Shown: positions 6,134-11,596 of the stretch, in pieces
How positions within the stretch are numbered: the first letter of the stretch is position 1
Layout: every line of letters begins with the position of its first letter
DNA from: Oscillospiraceae bacterium
Lineage (GTDB): Bacteria; Bacillota; Clostridia; Oscillospirales; Ruminococcaceae
Reading direction: 5' to 3'
Assembly: GCA_028694405.1 (NCBI GenBank)
Contig: JAQUTM010000063.1
Span: 1 to 11,596 of the forward strand
DNA: 11,596 nucleotides
Notes under the pieces: model-generated
The model's database searches: none
Told to the model about the DNA's origin: nothing
What the model saw: the letters and a program-made list of their open reading frames with translations, nothing else
Made by a program: the position numbers and the translations under genes

Positions 6134-7879
6134 ATGAGTACAGTAAACATCAAAATTAATAATGTGCCCTACGAGGTTGCTGCTGGCAGCACCATTTTGG
6201 AGGCCGCACACGCTGCAGGGGTGGAAATTCCTACTCTGTGCTACTTAAAAGAAATTAACGAAATCGGCGCATGCCGTATTTGCGTTGTTGAGGTAAAAGG
6301 CGCACGCAGCCTTGTTACCGCTTGTGTATATCCGGTAAATGACGGTATGGAGATTTTTACCAACACACCAAAAGTACAAGCTGCACGCAAAACAAACCTA
6401 GAGCTTATCTTGTCTACCCACAATCAAGACTGTCTGTCTTGCGTACGCAGCACAAACTGCGAATTGCAAAAAATGTGCCGTGACTATGGTGTTAGCCATA
6501 CAGACCGCTTTGCCGGTAGCCGTGTAGAGTACGCCATTGATGACAGTGCACCGCATATGTACCGTGACAACAACAAATGTATTTTGTGCCGACGCTGTGT
6601 TGCCGTATGTAAGCACACACAGGGTATTGGCGTTATTGGCGCTAACGAGCGCGGCTTTGATACACACATTGCCTGTGCATTTGAGGCAAACCTTGCCGAC
6701 AGCCCCTGCATTAGCTGTGGCCAGTGTATTGTTGCTTGTCCCACAGGCGCCTTGGGCGAAAAAGATGACACCGATAAAGTATGGGCTGCTTTGTCAGACC
6801 CCACCAAGCACGTTGTTGTGCAAACCGCTCCCAGCGTTCGCGCTACTTTGGGCGAGTGCTTTGGTATGCCAATCGGTACAGATGTAGAGGGCAAAATGGC
6901 CGCTGCTCTGCGCCGCTTGGGCTTTGACAGAGTATTTGACACCGACTTTGGTGCAGACCTTACCATTATGGAAGAGGCCAACGAGTTCCTCTCCCGCGTA
7001 AAAAATGGCGGCAAGTTGCCGTTGATTACAAGCTGCAGCCCCGGCTGGGTAAAATACTGCGAAACTTACCACCCCGAATTTATCGACAACCTGTCCAGCT
7101 GCAAGAGCCCGCAACAGATGACAGGCGCTATTATTAAAAGCTACTACGCCGAAAAAGCAGGCGTTGACCCCCAGAGCATTGTAAGCGTTAGCGTTATGCC
7201 ATGTACTGCCAAAAAGTTTGAGGTTGGCCGTGACGACCAAGACGCAAACGGTACACCCGACGTTGACATTGCCCTTACCACCCGTGAGTTGGCGCGTATG
7301 ATTGAGCGTGCAGGCATTAACTTTACTGCTTTGCCCAACGAAGGCTTTGACAGCTTAATGGGCGAAAGCACCGGCGCTGCCGTTATTTTTGGTGCAACCG
7401 GCGGCGTTATGGAAGCTGCTTTGCGTACCGCCGTTGAAACCCTAACAGGCGAGACTTTGCCCAGTGTTGAGTTTAGCGATGTACGGGGCATGGACGGGGT
7501 TAAAGAAAAAACCTACAACGTTGCAGGTATGGACGTTCGCGTATGTGTTGCAAGCGGCCTTGCCAACGTAGATAAAGTATTAAACGCCATCAACGCAGGC
7601 GAAAAGCAATATGACTTTATTGAGTTTATGGCTTGTCCCGGCGGTTGCATCAACGGCGGCGGTCAGCCGCTACAGCCTGCCTCCCTGCGCAACTTTAACG
7701 ACATTCGCACCTTGCGTGCCGAGGCTTTGTATGCAAATGATGCTGCAAAAACCTTGCGCAAAAGCCACGAAAACGTAGAGATTAAAAAGCTGTATGATGA
7801 ATACCTGGGCGAGCCCGGTGGCCATAAGGCACATCATCTGCTGCACACAACCTATGTAAAACGTGAGCGCAACTTCTAA
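6134..7879 (+). CDS. hndD: Catalytic [FeFe]-hydrogenase subunit, group A, NAD(P)-linked
   Basis: This 581-residue enzyme reversibly reduces protons to H2. In order: a NuoG-type [2Fe-2S] domain (Cys36, 47, 50, 64), a His-Cys [4Fe-4S] site (His96, Cys100, 103, 109), a 2x[4Fe-4S] ferredoxin (Cys149/152/155/159 and 192/195/198/202), then the H-cluster domain to the C-terminus. H-cluster motifs are TSCSPGW (299-305), MPCTAKKFE (355-363) and FMACPGGCINGGGQP (498-512). Ungapped comparison with Clostridium pasteurianum CpI, as I remember it, gives a constant offset of 2. Proton-path Glu281, Glu284, Cys301 and Ser321 and ligands Cys357, Cys501 and Cys505 are conserved. The residue matching ligand Cys300 is Ser302. 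Published motif patterns, as I recall, allow Ser in this area, so activity is not ruled out. A purine-rich AAAGGGGG precedes the start. It is the last gene before the terminator. Maturases HydEFG are not in the window. Confidence 0.95.
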   Translation: MSTVNIKINNVPYEVAAGSTILEAAHAAGVEIPTLCYLKEINEIGACRICVVEVKGARSLVTACVYPVNDGMEIFTNTPKVQAARKTNLELILSTHNQDCLSCVRSTNCELQKMCRDYGVSHTDRFAGSRVEYAIDDSAPHMYRDNNKCILCRRCVAVCKHTQGIGVIGANERGFDTHIACAFEANLADSPCISCGQCIVACPTGALGEKDDTDKVWAALSDPTKHVVVQTAPSVRATLGECFGMPIGTDVEGKMAAALRRLGFDRVFDTDFGADLTIMEEANEFLSRVKNGGKLPLITSCSPGWVKYCETYHPEFIDNLSSCKSPQQMTGAIIKSYYAEKAGVDPQSIVSVSVMPCTAKKFEVGRDDQDANGTPDVDIALTTRELARMIERAGINFTALPNEGFDSLMGESTGAAVIFGATGGVMEAALRTAVETLTGETLPSVEFSDVRGMDGVKEKTYNVAGMDVRVCVASGLANVDKVLNAINAGEKQYDFIEFMACPGGCINGGGQPLQPASLRNFNDIRTLRAEALYANDAAKTLRKSHENVEIKKLYDEYLGEPGGHKAHHLLHTTYVKRERNF

Positions 7880-7901
7880 GTTTATTCTCTATCCCACATA
7901 C

Positions 7902-7945
7902 AAAAAACGGTGCCGCTTGCTTTGCAGCGGCACCGTTTTGTTTTA
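7902..7945 (+). terminator. Intrinsic terminator of the hnd operon
   Basis: A perfect 14-bp stem (7904-7917 with 7926-7939, core CGGTGCCGCT/AGCGGCACCG) with an 8-nt loop is followed by TTTTGTTTT. It starts 22 nt after the hndD stop. The A-rich 5' flank means it could also work for minus-strand transcription. Confidence 0.92.
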
Positions 7946-8071
7946 TAAAATTGTTTTTAAAAATTGACAAATTAAGCTTATGTTTTTTTACCGCCTAAAA
8001 GCAATATGGAAGTTTTTCTAAAAAATCAAATTTGTTTTTGTGTAAAAATACAATTTTTTCTATATTTTCCA

Positions 8072-8100
8072 TTGACGGCTTTTTCATTTTATGTTACAGT
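8072..8100 (+). promoter_or_regulatory. Promoter of the riboswitch/cation-exchanger unit
   Basis: TTGACG (8072-8077), a 17-nt spacer and TACAGT (8095-8100), with a TG extension at 8092-8093. Transcription would start near 8107, just before the structured leader at 8124. The upstream stretch 7946-8071 is very AT-rich and shows no gene. A TTGACA at 7964-7969 lacks a matching -10. Confidence 0.55.
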
Positions 8101-8123
8101 ATTATCTACAATTCAACAAAAAA

Positions 8124-8204
8124 ACTCCGGTGAGGGAGTAATTTGCAGCATTTGCTGTGGTATTGCCAACATCATGAGCGCCTATGCCGCTCTGGTCTTA
8201 CCTT
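8124..8204 (+). ncRNA. Candidate yybP-ykoY (manganese) riboswitch aptamer
   Basis: The closing stem P1 is GGTGAG (8129-8134) with CTTACC (8197-8202). It is followed at once by GGGAGTAA, close to the GGGGAGUA loop typical of this class. Next come a hairpin GCAGC/GCTGT (8145-8158), then GCCAACATCATG (8165-8176), like the conserved CAACAU element of the second leg, and a hairpin GAGCG/CGCTC (8176-8192) ending in CTGG before the P1 3' strand. A terminator hairpin and a CaCA cation exchanger follow, which is typical context for yybP-ykoY elements that sense Mn2+. The call is made by eye, without a covariance model. Confidence 0.65.
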
Positions 8205-8211
8205 AAAAAAT

Positions 8212-8259
8212 GAGACTCACGGACAACGGTATTATCTGCCGTTGCCCGTGAGTTTTTTT
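8212..8259 (+). terminator. Terminator hairpin, probable riboswitch expression platform
   Basis: Arms ACTCACGG-A-CAACGG (8215-8229) and CCGTTG-C-CCGTGAGT (8239-8253) form a 14-bp stem with one A/C mismatch, followed by seven T residues (8253-8259). It lies between the aptamer and the exchanger start, so it must be read through for expression. CTCAC (8216-8220) in its 5' arm can pair alternatively with GTGAG (8130-8134) of P1, a possible switch. Whether the ligand turns expression on or off cannot be decided by inspection. Confidence 0.85.
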
Positions 8260-8326
8260 GTTGCCAAAAGCCACCAGCCAGCTTTTGCGTTATGGTGGAC
8301 ACACTAATGTTAACGGAGGATATAAA

Positions 8327-9304
8327 ATGATTTATTTAGCTTATGTTATTGTAGCGGCGGGAGTGGTTTTTCTCTCGGTTAAAGCCTCAGAATATGTGGA
8401 TTTAATTGACAAAACCACCAGTCTTTCCGGCGCTTTTATCGGTGGTATTTTGCTCTCTGCGGTAACTTCTCTGCCAGAGCTGTTTACCAGCATTTCTTCT
8501 ACACTGTTTTTAAACCAGCCTGGACTGTGTATCGGTAATATTTTGGGCAGTAACCTGTTTAATATTGCCATGCTTTCTCTTTTGGTGTTGTTTTCTATTA
8601 AGCCCTTTGGCAATAGCAAGCTTTCGGCAAGCCACAATATAACGACTATTTGTGTATTTATGTGCTATGGTGCCATTATTTTAAATAAACTGGGGGTTTT
8701 AAACGGGCAAATCCTTACAATTAGTATAACCTCTATTATAATTTTGGTTTTTTACGGTATTGGTGCCAAATTTATGTCCGCAGATAACGGTGCCGAACCG
8801 CAAGAAGCTGCGCCACAAAGCACTCCCGTTACCACCCTTACCTTAAAGCAAATTATATTTCGTTTTGTTTTGGTAAGCATCGGCATTATCGGCTTAAGCA
8901 TTGTGATTACTTACATCACAGACGCCATTGCCACGCGTTTAAATTTAGGCGCAGGGCTTGCAGGTGCCATTTTCTTAGGCGTTGCCACCTCGCTGCCAGA
9001 GCTTTCCTCTACCATTTCGCTTTTCCACATGAAAAACTACAACATTGCCATCGGCAACATCATTGGCAGCAACCTGTTTAACTTTATTATTCTCTCGTTA
9101 GCCGATATTTTTTATGTTGGCGGCACAATTTATGACTTTTCCGACCCCAAAACAATTAGCTTGTTGTTTTTTGGTGCCCTTGCCACACCTCTGTTCTTGT
9201 TGCTGCTGCGCTTTAAAAGCCGCAAAAACAACCGCTTTTCTACCGCGCAGGTGCTATGTCCCTTAGGTATTGTAGCTTGTTATATTGGCTTTTTAGTTGT
9301 TTAA
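8327..9304 (+). CDS. CaCA-family cation exchanger (calcium/sodium antiporter type, possible Mn2+ exporter)
   Basis: This 325-residue polytopic membrane protein has two homologous alpha-repeats, the mark of the CaCA superfamily. Alpha-1 (about 38-80) has TSLPE at 47-51 and GNILGSNLFN at 70-79. Alpha-2 (about 215-253) has TSLPE at 221-225 and GNIIGSNLFN at 243-252. The acidic residues of both TSLPE motifs are intact. The repeats are joined by a polar loop at about 148-170. About ten hydrophobic segments are visible and there is no cleavable signal. Length fits bacterial YrbG-like antiporters. The start at 8327 is chosen because GGAGGA (8315-8320) lies 6 nt upstream. An in-frame TTG at 8258 would start inside the terminator and add 23 unrelated residues. 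The family exchanges Ca2+ (or related cations) for Na+ or H+. The upstream candidate Mn2+ riboswitch suggests Mn2+ as a physiological substrate, which is inference. It is a single-gene unit ending at a shared terminator. Confidence 0.9.
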   Translation: MIYLAYVIVAAGVVFLSVKASEYVDLIDKTTSLSGAFIGGILLSAVTSLPELFTSISSTLFLNQPGLCIGNILGSNLFNIAMLSLLVLFSIKPFGNSKLSASHNITTICVFMCYGAIILNKLGVLNGQILTISITSIIILVFYGIGAKFMSADNGAEPQEAAPQSTPVTTLTLKQIIFRFVLVSIGIIGLSIVITYITDAIATRLNLGAGLAGAIFLGVATSLPELSSTISLFHMKNYNIAIGNIIGSNLFNFIILSLADIFYVGGTIYDFSDPKTISLLFFGALATPLFLLLLRFKSRKNNRFSTAQVLCPLGIVACYIGFLVV

Positions 9305-9311
9305 ACTCTTT

Positions 9312-9355
9312 AAAAAAAGCCTCTGCAACCGGTTAAGTTCGCAGAGGCTTTTTTA
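9312..9355. terminator. Bidirectional terminator between the cation exchanger and purH
   Basis: AAAAAAAGCCTCTGC (9312-9326) and its complement GCAGAGGCTTTTTT (9341-9354) form a stem with a 14-nt loop. A runs on one side and T runs on the other make it work on both strands. It lies 8 nt after the exchanger stop and 8 nt after the purH stop on the other strand, where the genes converge. Confidence 0.9.
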
Positions 9356-9362
9356 TTTTGTC

Positions 9363-10913
9363 TTAATGTTTAAAATGACGCATACCGGTAAATACCATAG
9401 CGATACCTGCCTCATTACAAGCTTTAATGCTGTCCTCGTCACGGATACTGCCGCCCGGTTGAATAATGGCGGTAATACCTGCCTCTTTTGCGGCTTTTAC
9501 ACAGTCATCAAAGGGGAAAAACGCATCGCTGCCCATTACGCTGCCCTTTGCGTTTTCGCCTGCATATTTAATGGCAAGCTCTAAAGCAGTAATGCGGTTG
9601 GTTTGGCCGGGGCCAACACCTGTAGTGGCATTATCTTTTACAAGACAAATGCCGTTAGACTTTGTATGTTTTACAATGCGCCATGCAAATTTAAGCTGTT
9701 TTAGCTCGTCCTCGGTAGGTGCGCGGTCGGTAACAACCTTTAGGTCGTCCATACCAAGCTGTGTGTCCAACTCCTGTACCAACAAACCGCCTGCAACCTT
9801 TTTCATATCCAGCATTTTTTTACTGTTTGCCTTTGCGCAATTTGGTAATTCTAACAGGCGCAAATTCTTTTTGGCTGTCAAAATTTCCAGTGCCTCTTTG
9901 CTAAACGAAGGCGCTACTATAATCTCTAAGAAAATTTTTGCAAGCTCGGCAGCTGTCTGTGCATCTACCTCACGGTTTAGCGCAACAATACCGCCAAAAA
10001 TGCTTACAGGGTCTGCGTTATAGGCTTTTAAATAGGCGTCATAGATGGTGGCGCCTGTGCCCACTCCGCAGGGATTTGCGTGCTTTACACCAACAGCAAC
10101 CGGCTCTTCCTCGCCAAACTCCTTTAGCACATCTAACGCGCCGTTTGTATCATTGATGTTATTATAGCTTAGCTCTTTGCCGTGCAGCTGTTTTGCATCT
10201 GCCAAGGTATTGCCGTAAACAACGCCGCTTTCTTTATAAAAAGCCGCTGCTTGGTGTGGGTTTTCGCCGTAACGCATATCCTGTACTTTTTCGTAGGTTT
10301 GGGTAAAGGTTTCGCCCAAGGGGCTTTCGCCGCGCTGTGCACGCAAATAATTTGCAATCAATGCATCGTAAGCTGCTGTGTGCTCAAACACTTTTCCGCT
10401 TAACGCAAATTTTGTCTCGCGGCTAACACTGCCACTCTCTTTTAACTGTGCAATTACGGTGGCGTAATCGGCTGTATCTACTACAACAGCAACATCTTGC
10501 CAGTTTTTTGCGGCTGCGCGCAGCATAGTGGGCCCGCCAATATCAATGTTTTCAATGGCGTCCTCTAATTTTACGTTTGGCTTTAAAATAGTGGCTTTAA
10601 AGGGGTATAAATTTATGGCTACAATGTCAATCGGGGTAACGTGCAGTTTTTCCAGCTGCTGCATATGCTCGGGGTTGCTGCGCATAGCCAAAATGCCTGC
10701 GTGCACCATGGGGTGCAAGGTTTTTACGCGCCCGTCCAAACATTCGGGAAATCCTGTAATATCAGGCACGTCAATTACATCTAGTCCTGCCGCTTTCAGC
10801 TCTCTTGCTGTGCCGCCTGTAGAAATAATCTCATAACCAAGGGCTTCCAAATCTTTGGCAAAATCCACAATTCCGGTTTTGTCCCACACGCTTAAAATCG
10901 CACGTTTTTTCAT
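9363..10913 (-). CDS. purH: Bifunctional AICAR formyltransferase/IMP cyclohydrolase
   Basis: PurH catalyses the last two steps of IMP synthesis: 10-formyl-THF-dependent formylation of AICAR, then ring closure to IMP. The 516-residue length matches the family (about 510-530). The N-terminal IMP cyclohydrolase (MGS-like) domain has ILSVWDKTGIVDFAK (6-20), STGGTAREL (31-39) and GRVKTLHP (61-68). The C-terminal transformylase domain has RYGENPHQ (214-221), the catalytic KHANPCG (278-284), GPGQTNR (434-440), SDAFFPF (462-468) and the terminal GGSIRD...MVFTGMRHF (487-514). ATG 10911-10913 is preferred because homologues begin with this MKKRAILSV pattern and GGGAG precedes it by 8 nt. An in-frame ATG at 10926-10928 would add five residues. 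It appears as a single gene, with trmB divergent upstream rather than other pur genes. It is a housekeeping cytosolic enzyme with all key motifs intact. Confidence 0.97.
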   Translation of the reverse strand: MKKRAILSVWDKTGIVDFAKDLEALGYEIISTGGTARELKAAGLDVIDVPDITGFPECLDGRVKTLHPMVHAGILAMRSNPEHMQQLEKLHVTPIDIVAINLYPFKATILKPNVKLEDAIENIDIGGPTMLRAAAKNWQDVAVVVDTADYATVIAQLKESGSVSRETKFALSGKVFEHTAAYDALIANYLRAQRGESPLGETFTQTYEKVQDMRYGENPHQAAAFYKESGVVYGNTLADAKQLHGKELSYNNINDTNGALDVLKEFGEEEPVAVGVKHANPCGVGTGATIYDAYLKAYNADPVSIFGGIVALNREVDAQTAAELAKIFLEIIVAPSFSKEALEILTAKKNLRLLELPNCAKANSKKMLDMKKVAGGLLVQELDTQLGMDDLKVVTDRAPTEDELKQLKFAWRIVKHTKSNGICLVKDNATTGVGPGQTNRITALELAIKYAGENAKGSVMGSDAFFPFDDCVKAAKEAGITAIIQPGGSIRDEDSIKACNEAGIAMVFTGMRHFKH

Positions 10914-11224
10914 TTTCTCCGCTCCCATTTCTTTCCTTTTTTAATTCTGCTCTTCCTTTTACAAATGCAAAAGCCTTTGCGCCCTTGCACACGGCCAATA
11001 CCGTCCTTATCCATTTTACAATGAAACGCAGGTTTTTGAAAGCCTTATCGCACTGGCAACATTGCAGAAATGCACAGCATAAGCGGCATAATCTTTGCAC
11101 ACTTTTACCTATAGGGTTATAACGTGGGATTGTGGTATACTTATACTGTATAAATATGTTTAGGCAAATCTGCCTTTTATAAATAGCTGCTATAAAATTT
11201 GTATGTAATAAGGATGAGCATATT
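10914..11224. other. Divergent purH-trmB intergenic region
   Basis: No gene is supported in these 311 bp. On the plus strand there is a good trmB promoter (11095-11123). On the minus strand only a weak purH promoter is seen: TAAAAT (complement of 11013-11018) with TTTCAA 17 nt upstream (complement of 11036-11041). GCATAAGCGGCATAA (11078-11092) is a short direct repeat, and overlapping inverted repeats lie at 11135-11152. I saw no purine-riboswitch or PurR-box pattern ahead of purH. Confidence 0.6.
11095..11123 (+). promoter_or_regulatory. Sigma-A-type promoter for trmB
   Basis: TTGCAC (11095-11100), a 17-nt spacer and TATAAC (11118-11123) match consensus at 4/6 and 5/6. Transcription would begin near 11130, giving a leader of about 95 nt. 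A second TATACT at 11142-11147 lacks a recognisable -35. Confidence 0.5.
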
Positions 11225-11596
11225 ATGAGAATGCGCCACAAACCCTATGCCCAGCCGGAGCTGGACGCCTGTGACTTTTATGTAAAAAACCCTGTGGAAA
11301 ATTTAGGCCACTGGTACACCGCTTTTGAAACCCCTGCCCCCCTGCACTTAGAGCTTGGCTGTGGTAAGGGCGGCTTTATTGCGGCTCTTGCCGGTCAAAG
11401 CCCTAATATCAATTACATTGCCATTGACCTTACCCCAAAGGTTTTAATTGTGGCAAAGCGAAAAATAGAGGCGGTTTATAACCAGTTGGCACGCAGCGTA
11501 AGCAATGTAAAAATTTTAACCTTTGACATTGCGCGTATTGCCGAAATGATGAACGAAGCTGACGCGGTTGACCGCATTTACATCAATTTTTGCAAC
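11225..11596 (+). CDS. trmB: tRNA (guanine-N7-)-methyltransferase, partial (C-terminus beyond window)
   Basis: The first 124 codons of TrmB are present, in frame to the window end. TrmB methylates N7 of G46 in the tRNA variable loop using S-adenosylmethionine. Evidence is the family N-terminus MRMRHKPYAQPEL, the AdoMet-binding motif LELGCGKGGF (42-51), the next strand YIAIDL (64-69) followed by AKRKI (77-81), and RIYINFCN (117-124), which leads into the family PWPK motif just past the edge. AGGA (11211-11214) lies 10 nt before the ATG; a second in-frame ATG follows two codons later. No frameshift or unusual composition is seen. It is a housekeeping cytosolic enzyme divergent from purH, with its own predicted promoter. 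Confidence 0.95.
   Translation, partial: MRMRHKPYAQPELDACDFYVKNPVENLGHWYTAFETPAPLHLELGCGKGGFIAALAGQSPNINYIAIDLTPKVLIVAKRKIEAVYNQLARSVSNVKILTFDIARIAEMMNEADAVDRIYINFCN

Noticed and set aside
2811..7879. Respiratory complex I (Nuo) fragment as an explanation of the NuoE/NuoF-like genes
   Set aside because: The NuoG position is taken by an [FeFe]-hydrogenase with H-cluster motifs, HndB is present, and no membrane Nuo subunit is visible.
7964..7990. TTGACA as a -35 box after the hnd terminator
   Set aside because: No acceptable -10 lies 16-18 nt downstream; the promoter at 8072-8100 fits the riboswitch start better.
8006..8206. Possible 66-residue open reading frame on the plus strand
   Set aside because: It runs through the promoter and the riboswitch candidate, has no ribosome binding site, and its Cys/Phe-rich product resembles nothing known.
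8258..8326. Upstream TTG start for the cation exchanger
   Set aside because: It lies in the terminator T-run and lacks a ribosome site; ATG 8327 has GGAGGA at 6 nt spacing and fits the family N-terminus.
10831..11241. Minus-strand 136-residue reading frame overlapping the purH start
   Set aside because: It overlaps the purH coding start in another frame and covers both promoter candidates and the intergenic DNA; no domain, no ribosome site.
1..11596. CRISPR arrays, transposons, phage genes, tRNA or rRNA
   Set aside because: No regularly spaced repeats, transposase or integrase motifs, or structural RNA signatures were seen on either strand.

Overview
The window looks like chromosomal DNA from a strictly anaerobic, fermenting, H2-evolving member of the class Clostridia (Bacillota), perhaps of the Oscillospiraceae/Ruminococcaceae type. 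This rests on the HndABCD-type [FeFe]-hydrogenase operon, strong AGGAGG-like ribosome binding sites, low-to-medium G+C, AT-rich intergenic DNA, and typical clostridial versions of PurH and TrmB. The genus cannot be fixed from the sequence alone.

Region 1 (1-2456, minus strand, read right to left) is a tightly packed regulatory operon: a small DRTGG-domain protein, an RsbW/SpoIIAB-like ATP-binding protein (overlapping it by 8 nt), a ferredoxin/[FeFe]-hydrogenase-like protein resembling the putative sensory group D/HydS enzymes, and a second DRTGG-like protein cut by the window edge. Region 2 (2457-2810) is the divergent control region. It holds a sigma-A promoter for each direction, a Rex-like redox operator next to the minus promoter, and a second palindrome upstream of the plus promoter.

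Region 3 (2811-7879, plus strand) is a five-gene operon. It encodes the NuoE-like HndA, a stand-alone histidine-kinase-type ATPase, the small thioredoxin-like HndB, the NuoF-like NADH/FMN/Fe-S flavoprotein HndC, and the catalytic [FeFe]-hydrogenase HndD. A strong intrinsic terminator (7902-7945) ends it. HndA, C and D are the parts expected of an NAD(P)-linked, probably electron-bifurcating hydrogenase that disposes of electrons from ferredoxin and NADH together as H2. The divergent operon plausibly senses H2 or redox state and feeds this through kinase-like ATPases and DRTGG proteins to hydrogenase control. That link is inference.

Region 4 (about 8072-9304, plus strand) has a promoter, a candidate yybP-ykoY (Mn2+) riboswitch, a terminator hairpin that probably acts as its expression platform, and a CaCA-family cation exchanger. 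Region 5 (9305-11596) has a bidirectional terminator, purH on the minus strand, a 311-bp divergent intergenic region with a plus-strand promoter, and the first 124 codons of trmB on the plus strand, cut by the window end.

The most interesting part is the sensor-like hydrogenase and kinase/DRTGG cluster facing the bifurcating hydrogenase, with another kinase-type ATPase embedded in the structural operon. No mobile element, CRISPR array, tRNA or rRNA was seen.
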